DNA from: Bog-877 sp049518775
Lineage (GTDB): Bacteria; Chloroflexota; Dormibacteria; Aeolococcales; Bog-877
Length of the DNA stretch: 13,833 nucleotides
Reading direction: 5' to 3'
Assembly (NCBI GenBank): GCA_049518775.1
Contig: JBEKRL010000086.1
Location: 1-13,833, forward strand
Shown here: positions 1 to 5,773 of the stretch, one piece after another
How the letters are laid out: every line of letters starts with the position of its first letter
Numbering within the stretch: position 1 is the stretch's first letter
Notes under the pieces: generated by a model
The model's database searches: none
The model's input: the letters and a program-made list of their open reading frames with translations, nothing else
Told to the model about the DNA's origin: nothing
Translations under genes and position numbers: made by a program

Positions 1-186
1 TCTGCGTTGCTGTCGGGCACGGTACGCGTCCATCAAGTGCTGGAGGCGGTCCCGAGGAGCAAGCGCGTGAAGCGCGGCTGGCCCTAGCTGCTTGGTGTGG
101 CAAGACGGACATTACCAGGAGCGACCCGCGGACACGCGGATCTGGCGGATGAAGCCACGGTCGCATGCCGAACACGTGCCTCCCAT
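1..186 (-). pseudogene. Broken small zinc-ribbon ORF, running off the left edge
   Basis: Reading leftward from an ATG at 186, the frame encodes a CSAC pair (residues 5-8), then a basic stretch. It meets an in-frame TAA at 112-114 and continues at once with CPSC and about 30 more residues with no further stop to the window edge (ending near LMDAYRARQQR). Two CxxC pairs about 17 residues apart is the layout of a small zinc ribbon, and the second pair sitting directly after the stop suggests one protein split by a nonsense mutation. There is only a weak SD-like AGGTGG just before the ATG, and the frame is also open upstream to 339. No specific family is recognised. It could be a decayed gene, a chance ORF or a sequencing error at one codon. 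Confidence 0.4.
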
Positions 187-419
187 CCACCTGTAACCAG
201 ACCTGATACTAACCAGTATCCTTCCATGGGAGGGACCACGGCAGCCGGGTGGCACTAGGGGTAGTGGAGCCCCCACGTCGCGCCTGAGAACTGTGACACG
301 GTGGAGTTGGAGACCGAGCGCGAAACCAAGACTTGTCACAGCAAGAGGCGTCTTGGAGACGGCTACCAGCGCGGCGTCCCGACCCGATGCCCGCCACCTG
401 GACCGCTCCGAACGGCGCA

Positions 420-461
420 GTATCCGGTGCTCCCGTCAGGGTATCCGGTGCTCCCGTCAGG
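420..461. repeat. Perfect tandem duplication, 2 x 21 bp
   Basis: The unit GTATCCGGTGCTCCCGTCAGG occurs twice back to back (420-440 and 441-461). It lies in a gene-free stretch about 100 bp from the tRNA-Ser fragment. A unit length divisible by three keeps overlapping frames open, but none of those frames looks like a real gene. Confidence 0.9.
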
Positions 462-480
462 GAGATCCCCACACCTGCCG

Positions 481-502
481 GTTGGTATCAGCGTTGGTAT
501 CA
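481..502. repeat. Two 10-bp direct repeats, GTTGGTATCA
   Basis: GTTGGTATCA is found at 481-490 and again at 493-502, a 12-bp period. With the 21-bp tandem repeat just upstream this forms a repeat cluster next to the tRNA fragment. Short direct repeats near an attachment core can be integrase arm sites, but here they lie on the tRNA 3'-flank side. In an integrated element that side should be chromosomal, so the role is unclear. Confidence 0.6.
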
Positions 503-562
503 AAGCTGGACGACAAGGCCCATTCGGCGGAGACCCCCGAGCCTGTATCGAGATCAGAACGG

Positions 563-617
563 CGGAGGGAGAGGGATTCGAACCCCCGGAAGCGTTGCCG
601 CCTGAGCGGTTCTCAAG
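563..617 (-). other. 3' fragment of tRNA-Ser(UGA), probable attachment-site remnant
   Basis: On the minus strand the sequence folds as the 3' part of a class II tRNA. It has an anticodon loop CTTGAGA (617-611, anticodon UGA), 3' anticodon strand ACCGC, a variable arm AGGCG-GCAA-CGCTT with a 5-bp stem, T-stem GGGGG/CCCTC around the canonical loop TTCGAAT, a 3' acceptor strand TCCCTCC and discriminator G at 563. G73 and the long variable arm fit serine. The 5' side of the anticodon stem is absent: the bases before the loop (GTGAA) cannot pair with ACCGC. Homology therefore ends at the anticodon loop, where many tyrosine integrases cross over. CCA is not encoded. This is not a functional tRNA. 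It is most likely the displaced 3' end at one boundary of an integrated element, with the element to the right. Confidence 0.75.
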
Positions 618-756
618 TTCACTGGCGGCCGTGACGGCTGGTGTTATCGGGTGCGGCCGGTTCTCGTCCTGAACCCGAGTTGGCGCCCCGTCGGCCCGTC
701 TGGTGCTGCGCCGTGCCGTCAAATCCTCGCCAGTCCGTGAGCAACGGGCCCAGCAG

Positions 757-1023
757 CTACCGGCGTGCCCTCACCGTCACCGGCCGCGTGCGCGGCTGGC
801 CAGGTATCCGCAGCCGCGACCACTCGGGCACGGCATACTCGCCGGCCGAGACGCAGTGTGCTGCGTAGAGGCGGCTCACGTTGTCGTCAGTGCCACCGAC
901 GGTGATGGATTCGTGACCAAAGGTGGGCTTGGACTTTGGTTCGGCTCCCGGCTTCCGTGCGTGGAGGGCGTCCTCATCATCCAGGTCGCCCTTGACGCGC
1001 CGGCCGTCCAGCAGTATAGTGAG
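757..1023 (-). pseudogene. Unidentified start-less ORF remnant
   Basis: A minus-strand frame stays open from just after a TAG at 1024-1026 to a TAG at 757-759. It gives about 88 residues with a mixed, protein-like composition (for example KPTFGHESITVGGTDDNVSR and then LYAAHC), but has no ATG, GTG or TTG near its beginning. It abuts and runs under the promoter of the plus-strand GntR operon, so it would be an old gene fragment rather than an active gene. No family is recognised, and in GC-rich DNA such open frames can arise by chance. The rest of 618-991 shows nothing else I can support. Confidence 0.25.
992..1020 (+). promoter_or_regulatory. Sigma70-type promoter of the GntR-ABC operon
   Basis: TTGACG (992-997) and TATAGT (1015-1020) are separated by exactly 17 bp, each one or two mismatches from consensus. 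Transcription would begin near 1027, leaving a leader of about 25 nt before the ATG at 1051. GGAG at 1042-1045 lies 5 nt before the start as ribosome binding site. Confidence 0.7.
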
Positions 1024-1036
1024 CTAGGTAACTAGA
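1015..1036. promoter_or_regulatory. Imperfect dyad over the -10, probable GntR autoregulatory operator
   Basis: TATAGT-N10-ACTAGA forms a dyad centred on CTAG: the outer six bases match in five positions and the inner ten in six. It covers the -10 box and the predicted start site, the position expected for a YtrA-type repressor controlling its own operon. Binding by the downstream GntR protein is inferred, not shown. Confidence 0.5.
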
Positions 1037-1050
1037 GCAATGGAGCCAGA

Positions 1051-1443
1051 ATGATTGAGTTTCACTTGGACACCCGCTCTGGCGTCTCTCCCTACCTGCA
1101 GATCGTCCACCAGGTGCGACAAGCCCTCCGACTGGGCCTCCTGCGCGAAGGAGACCAGCTTCCCACCGTCAAGGAAGTGGTAGCGCGGCTGGCGATCAAT
1201 CCCAACACCGTCCTCAAGGCCTACCGGGAACTCGAACATGAGGAGTTGGTCAGAGCCCGTCCGGGAATCGGGACCTTCGCAACCAAGACGTTGAGCGATG
1301 TCCCTCTGGCCCAGATTGGTCCCCTGCGCCACGACCTCCGCCGCTGGCTTGCCAAAGCGCGCCTGGCAGGGCTCGAGGAAGAGAGCATCGAAGCTCTCTT
1401 TCTCGACACCTTTCGTTCTGCCACCGAGGAGGGGGTAGCGTGA
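1051..1443 (+). CDS. GntR-family transcriptional regulator, YtrA subfamily
   Basis: 130 residues, the usual size for the short YtrA branch of GntR. The N-terminal winged helix-turn-helix covers about residues 8-78 (PYLQIVHQVRQAL, GDQLPTVKEVVARLAINPNTVLKAYRELE, then the wing PGIGTF). The short C-terminal helical tail (about 80-130) replaces the larger ligand domain of FadR/HutC types and serves dimerisation in this family. The ATG at 1051 follows GGAG at 5 nt. Its stop overlaps the GTG of the ATPase gene (GTGA), so the genes are translationally coupled. YtrA-type regulators usually repress their own ABC-transporter operon and often respond to cell-wall-active compounds. The inducer here is unknown. 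Confidence 0.92.
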   Translation: MIEFHLDTRSGVSPYLQIVHQVRQALRLGLLREGDQLPTVKEVVARLAINPNTVLKAYRELEHEELVRARPGIGTFATKTLSDVPLAQIGPLRHDLRRWLAKARLAGLEEESIEALFLDTFRSATEEGVA

Positions 1444-2336
1444 CCGCAGCCGTGGAAACCACGGGATTGGGAAAGCGCTACGGGAGCCGATGGGCGCTGT
1501 CCGGCTGCACTCTCGCAGTTCCCACCGGGCGGGTCGTGGGGCTGGTCGGACCAAACGGGGCCGGGAAGACGACCCTCCTCTCTTTGGTCGTTGGCCTGCT
1601 GTCGCCGACGTCGGGCTCGATCACTGTCCTGGGTGCTGAACCCGCCGCCACTGGCCGGCAGATGGGCCGGATCGGTTTCGTCGCCCAAGACACACCCCTC
1701 TATTCGAACCTGAGCGTCGCCGATCATCTCCGGCTTGGAGCGCACCTGAACCCAGGCTGGGACAACGACCTCGCACAAGGCCGGCTCGAACAGCTCGAGC
1801 TCGACCTCGGCCAGCCGGCTGGGTCGCTCTCAGGCGGACAGAAGGCTCAGGTGGCTCTCACGCTGGCCACTGCCAAGCGCCCTGAACTGTTGATCCTCGA
1901 CGAGCCGCTGGCGAGCTTGGACCCTCTCGCTCGGCGCGAGTTCCTCCAAGTTCTCATGGAGATCGTCGCAGAGAGCCAAGTCAGCGTGGTGCTCTCCTCC
2001 CATCTCGTCGCTGATCTCGAACGCGTCTGCGATTACCTGATCGTGCTGGTCTCCTCACGCGTGCAAGTAGACGGGGAAATTGAGAGGTTGCTGGCATCGC
2101 ACCGCCGCTTGATTGGACCCCGTCGCGACCCGAGCACCCTGCCGAAGAATCAGCAGGTCATAGAAGCTAGTGAGACCGACCGCCAGAGCACGTTGCTGGT
2201 GCGCACCGAGGAGCCGATCCTAGACCCGGCTTGGACCGTCGAGCAGGTTGGCCTAGAAGACCTCGTGCTGGCCTACATGCGCCAAGCACCCTCAGCGAAA
2301 CGAGTTCGCCTGGCCACCTTGGGTGTCCAGCCATGA
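1440..2336 (+). CDS. ABC transporter ATP-binding protein (YtrB-like)
   Basis: 298-residue nucleotide-binding subunit that would power the permease encoded next. Visible motifs are Walker A GPNGAGKTT (37-45), Q-loop Q83, signature LSGGQ (130-134), Walker B LLILDE (150-155) with D-loop SLD, and switch His188 in LSSH. All catalytic residues are intact. The last 90 residues form a C-terminal extension of the kind seen in ABC-2 exporter ATPases. The GTG start at 1440 overlaps the gntR stop, and the gene's TGA overlaps the permease ATG, so the three genes form one operon. Substrate is unknown. Related GntR-ABC-permease operons are linked to envelope stress and antibiotic tolerance, which is inference here. 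Confidence 0.93.
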   Translation: MTAAVETTGLGKRYGSRWALSGCTLAVPTGRVVGLVGPNGAGKTTLLSLVVGLLSPTSGSITVLGAEPAATGRQMGRIGFVAQDTPLYSNLSVADHLRLGAHLNPGWDNDLAQGRLEQLELDLGQPAGSLSGGQKAQVALTLATAKRPELLILDEPLASLDPLARREFLQVLMEIVAESQVSVVLSSHLVADLERVCDYLIVLVSSRVQVDGEIERLLASHRRLIGPRRDPSTLPKNQQVIEASETDRQSTLLVRTEEPILDPAWTVEQVGLEDLVLAYMRQAPSAKRVRLATLGVQP

Positions 2337-3385
2337 CTTGGCTGACCTGGCGCCAGTACCGAACCCAGATCCTGGTCGCATTGGGCGCTTTGGCAGCACT
2401 CGCAATCATCCTGGCGCTCACCGGTCCAAATCTTGCTCACCTCTACGACGTGGCCGTCACCACCTGCAAGGTGCACAACGACTGCTCGACGGCGAAGGCT
2501 GCGTTTCTCCAGAACGACACTGACCTTCAAACGGCTCTCGGTGTCCTTGTGATAGTGGTCCCCGGCATTGTCGGGGTCTTCTGGGGGGCACCGCTAATCG
2601 CCCGCGAGCTGGAGGCCGGCACCTACCGCCTGGCCTGGACTCAGAGTGTCACTCGCACTCGGTGGCTGGCCCTTAGAGCTGGTCTCATCGGCCTAGCCAG
2701 CATGGCCGTTGCCGGGCTGCTCAGCTTGATGGTGACTCGGTGGTCAGTGCCTTTCGACCGGGTCGCCATGAACCCCTTCGGATCGTTTGACGAACGCGAC
2801 ATCGTGCCAGTCGCGTACGCAGCGTTCGCCTTCGCTCTTGGGGCCACCATGGGGTTGCTCACCCGGCGCACCCTGCCGGCCATGGCTACCACGGCGGTTG
2901 CCTTCGCCGGCACCCGGCTGGCTGTGTTCTTGTGGGTACGACCGAATCTCAATGCCCCGCTCCATCTCACCGTGCCCGACACCCTGTTGTTGGGCAGAGT
3001 AAGCACGGGGACACTAGATCCTCGTGACTGGATAACCTCAACTCAGACCATCAACGCCGCTGGTCGAGTGATCGGTGAAAATGGAGTTGTAGGCAACGGA
3101 CTGCAGGTTGGGTTCGGAATTACCCGTGGAGTCACCATCAGCGGAGTAGGGTCATGCCCTAACGTCGTGATCCCACCTCTAACCGGGCACTTACGTGGCC
3201 CTGGCCCCGCAGGACCGCTCCTCGCGCAGAGATGCTTGGACCACCTTGGGGTGCGCGACTTGCTCACGTACCAGCCGGCTGGCCGCTACTGGACGTTCCA
3301 GTGGTGCGAGTTGGCGATCTTTATCGTCCTCGCCTTGCTCTTAGTGGGGACATGCTTCTGGTGGGTTCGCCGTCGGCCAGCCTAG
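2333..3385 (+). CDS. ABC-2 type transporter permease
   Basis: 350 residues, starting at the ATG that overlaps the ATPase stop (ATGA); the frame is open further upstream but that is inside the ATPase gene. The N-terminus MTWLTWRQYRTQ is typical of actinobacterial permeases paired with GntR-ABC genes. About six hydrophobic segments are visible, near residues 12-30, 66-88, 110-132, 158-175, 182-202 and 323-343. Extracytoplasmic loops include one near 35-65 with two Cys (CKVHNDC) and a large loop of about 115 residues before the last helix containing two more Cys, which might form disulfides. The protein ends in a basic FWWVRRRPA tail (cytoplasmic). It is the membrane partner of the ATPase; direction is probably export. 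Substrate cannot be read from sequence. Confidence 0.85.
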   Translation: MTWLTWRQYRTQILVALGALAALAIILALTGPNLAHLYDVAVTTCKVHNDCSTAKAAFLQNDTDLQTALGVLVIVVPGIVGVFWGAPLIARELEAGTYRLAWTQSVTRTRWLALRAGLIGLASMAVAGLLSLMVTRWSVPFDRVAMNPFGSFDERDIVPVAYAAFAFALGATMGLLTRRTLPAMATTAVAFAGTRLAVFLWVRPNLNAPLHLTVPDTLLLGRVSTGTLDPRDWITSTQTINAAGRVIGENGVVGNGLQVGFGITRGVTISGVGSCPNVVIPPLTGHLRGPGPAGPLLAQRCLDHLGVRDLLTYQPAGRYWTFQWCELAIFIVLALLLVGTCFWWVRRRPA

Positions 3386-3433
3386 CCAACGGCAGGTTCA
3401 GCTTCACTCTCGGTTGGTTGGGCTCGCGAGTCC

Positions 3434-3466
3434 CTTAAGCCCTTGGGTGCCCGTGGCCGGGCTCTT
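3434..3466 (+). terminator. Weak hairpin after the permease gene
   Basis: The gap 3386-3557 has no gene. An AGCCC...GGGCT stem with a long loop is followed by CTTT and could end transcription of the operon. A second short dyad, GTGCC-CACGT-GGCAC, lies at 3472-3486. Neither has a clear U-tract, so this is a tentative call. Confidence 0.25.
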
Positions 3467-3557
3467 TGCGGGTGCCCACGTGGCACGGCTTGGTCAGCCC
3501 CGCTCAGTTCGTTGTGGTTCGCATAGGGGCTTACCTGGCGCGTCTTGGCTGGCGTCA

Positions 3558-4686
3558 TCATGACCTAGCCGGTGCGGCCAAGGTCTCTGCCATCACAGTG
3601 GCCGCCTCGCGACGCACTTCGGGGAACACGTGGGTATAGATGTCCATGGTGGTGCTGGTCTGGATGTGGCCGGAAATCTCCAGCACCACCCGGGGCGTTA
3701 CTCCCTGGGCGGGCAAGGTCGATGCGCAGGCATGGCCGAGGTCATGAAAGTGCTGGCGGGGTAGCCCAGCGCGTTGCGGAACCTCTTGGAAGTGCTTGGC
3801 ACCCACTTCCCATGCAGGAACTGCCCAAAGTATCCGCAGACGACGAGATCCCGGCGCTGCCACGCGGCTCCCGCGGCGAGCCGCTCCTCCAATTGGCGGG
3901 CTCGGTACGCCGCCGGCCCCGCCTGTTGCATGTCCAGGGAACGCCGGCTCCGGGCCGTCGTGGGCCCCACCAGCTGGAACTGGCCGTGAACCGGCTGGAG
4001 AGAATGCCGGCTCCAGAGGCGCGCACTGACCATGTCGTCGTCAGCCCAGCGCGAGTCGAGGGCTCGCCCTGCCGGAGCTCTGGGCCCAGAGTCACCGTGA
4101 AGAGCGCCTCCCAGCGGTCGCCCTTGACAGCCTCCAGCAGCGGGCGGGCCTGGTCCTGGGTCGGCGGCACCCGCTCTTCCTGCTGGGCCCGCGGCGGGCT
4201 CACGACCCGCGCGGCGTTGCGGCCTGCCTTGCCCCAGTTCACCGCCCTCGAGAGGGCGCTGCGGAGGATGGCGTGGAGGTAGCGGACCGACCTGGCGGAG
4301 AGCCTCGAAGTGGTCATTCGGGACAGGAAGGCCTGGACGTCCTGGGGCGAGAGCTCGGCGGCCCAGATCCGTCCCCGTTAGGGAGCGATGTGCAGCCGGA
4401 CGTTGTCCCGGGAGGAGACGTAGGTCGAGGGTCTGACCGAGGGCTTGACCACGCCCCCCAGCCACTGGGACAGGAATTTCGCCACTGTGAGGTGCCCGGT
4501 CGGGGCAGGCAGCTCAAGGTCCCTCTCCCGGACCAGGCCGGCGAGCCGCGCTGCCGCCTCCTGATGCGTCGTGCCATAGACGATCCAGCGTCGCCCGGTT
4601 CTGAGCGTTAGAGAGGCCGCCCAGCACCCATCCTGGCGCGTGTGAATCGAGCCTTCCCCATTCCCCCGCCTGGCCTCGGAGATCAA
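3558..4686 (-). pseudogene. int: Tyrosine recombinase (phage/ICE integrase), degraded
   Basis: The pieces join into one integrase of about 370 residues. The first is an N-terminal arm-binding domain (RRGNGEGSIHTRQDGCWAAS) and start of the core-binding domain (LTVAKFLSQWL, VRPSTYVSS), ending at an in-frame TAA at 4378-4380. The same frame then continues (AAELSPQDVQAFLSRM) to the first catalytic Arg in LRQGE. A frame change near 4060 leads to RWADDDMVSARLWSRHSLQ, and another near 3790 to GLPRQHFHDLGHACASTL and the C-terminal box. The HxxR motif reads HDLGH (family norm HDLRH), so the second catalytic Arg is lost. The beta-hairpin Lys appears to be Thr (PTTARSRRS). The later His (SGH) and the nucleophile Tyr (DIYTHV) remain. 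The only start left is a TTG at 4686, 15 bp from the IS630 insertion. It is inactive as written. Confidence 0.88.
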
Positions 4687-4700
4687 TAGCAGAGCCTAAC

Positions 4701-5772
4701 TAGTGTCCTGTACCGGAGATAACTGATAAAATATAGGAGCCTCTTCCAGCTACCGTGAGGGCTCCTGCATGCATCCCACCCGAGGTCGTCCGAAGGCTCC
4801 GCTTGTGGTCACCCCGGAGGACCGTCAGACGCTCGAGCGCTGGACCCGGCGGCGCACCACGGCGCAGGGTTTGGCCTTGCGCTCCCGGATCGTGCTCCGC
4901 TGTGCGAGCGGCGTGACCAATACCCATCACCAACGCCACGGTGGGCAAATGGCGGTCCCGGTTCACCAGTCGAGGGGTGGCCGGCCTGATCGACGAGCCA
5001 CGCAGTGGCGCGCCGCGCAAGATCAGCGATGACCAGGTCGAGGCGGTGGTGGTGAAGACGTTGGAGTCCACGCCACGCGACGCCACTCACTGGAGCACCA
5101 GATCGATGGCGGGGTCGAGTGGGCTCAGCCATACCAGCGTGCAGCGGATCTGGCGGGCCTTCGGCTTGCAGCCGCATCGCAGCGAGCATTTCAAGCTCTC
5201 CACCGACCCGCAGTTGATCGAGAAGGTGCGCGACATCGTCGGTCTCTACCTCAACCCCCCCGACCGCGCCCTGGTGCTCTGCGTCGACGAGAAGACGCAG
5301 ATCCAGGCCCTCGACCGCAGCCAGCCGCTGCTGCCCATGGGGCCTGGCCAGGCCGAGCGCCAGACCCACGACTACCGACGGCACGGCACCACCTCGCTGT
5401 TCGCCGCCCTCGACGTCGCCACCGGCAAGGTCATCGGCCAACTGCATCGCCGGCATCGTGCCGTCGAGTTCCGCAACTTCCTCGACCGCATCGACCACGA
5501 GGTGCCCGACGAGTTCGAGCTGCACCTGGTGCTCGACAACCTGAGCACCCACAAGACGCCCTCGATCCAGCGCTGGCTCCTGCAGCGGCCACGTTTCCAC
5601 CTCCACTTCACCCCGACCTATTCATCGTGGATCAACCAGGGGAAGACGCCATCCGCGTCTATCTCGCCACCTACAACGACGATCCGCACCCCTTCATCTG
5701 GGTCAAGACAGCCGATGAGATCCTGGCCAGCATCGAACGGTTTTGCCTACGAATCTCCGGTACAGGACACTA
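4701..5772. mobile_element. IS630-family insertion sequence (element 4703-5770) with TA target duplication
   Basis: The ends carry a perfect 18-bp inverted repeat, GTGTCCTGTACCGGAGAT at 4703-4720 and its complement at 5753-5770. Each end is flanked by TA (4701-4702 and 5771-5772), the duplication IS630/Tc1-mariner elements produce. The element is 1068 bp, slightly short for the group because the transposase gene has internal deletions. It lies just upstream of the integrase remnant. Its right outer flank was then invaded by the IS5-family element. Intact ends with a dead gene suggest it could move only if a related transposase acts in trans. Confidence 0.92.
4735..4766 (+). promoter_or_regulatory. 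Hairpin in the IS630 leader, just before the transposase start
   Basis: AGGAGCC (4735-4741) pairs with GGCTCCT (4760-4766) around an 18-nt loop, ending 2 nt before the ATG at 4769. It follows an AT-rich stretch (about 4720-4735) that may hold the promoter. A stem this close to the start codon would limit translation, especially of read-through transcripts, as leader hairpins do in some insertion sequences. The role is inferred. Confidence 0.45.
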
Positions 5773-5773
5773 G
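4769..5773 (+). pseudogene. IS630-family transposase, two internal deletions
   Basis: Three pieces in different frames match one DDE transposase. Piece 1 (4769 to about 4925) starts MHPTRGRPKAPLVVT and reaches VLRCASGVTNT. Piece 2 resumes as ITNATVGKWRSRF..DEPRSGAPRK and runs through the first catalytic Asp (LCVDEK) and the second (LVLDN) to TYSSWINQ near 5638. Piece 3 resumes as EDAIRVYLATYNDDPHP and ends RISGTGH with the TAG at 5771-5773, formed by the TA target duplication plus the next base. Compared with the family, a few residues of the N-terminal helix-turn-helix are missing at the first junction. About 30 residues are missing at the second, including the catalytic Glu normally found in NQVERWF. 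The protein cannot be active as written. Confidence 0.9.

Noticed and set aside
420..502. CRISPR array
   Set aside because: Only two copies of each unit, directly abutting or 2 bp apart, with no spacers and no cas genes.
563..617. A functional tRNA gene
   Set aside because: The D-arm, 5' acceptor strand and 5' anticodon strand are missing; upstream bases do not pair.
363..722. 119-residue minus-strand ORF and several plus-strand ORFs over 293-722
   Set aside because: They cross the tRNA-Ser fragment and the tandem repeats, have no ribosome site or domain, and their composition is that of chance translation of GC-rich DNA.
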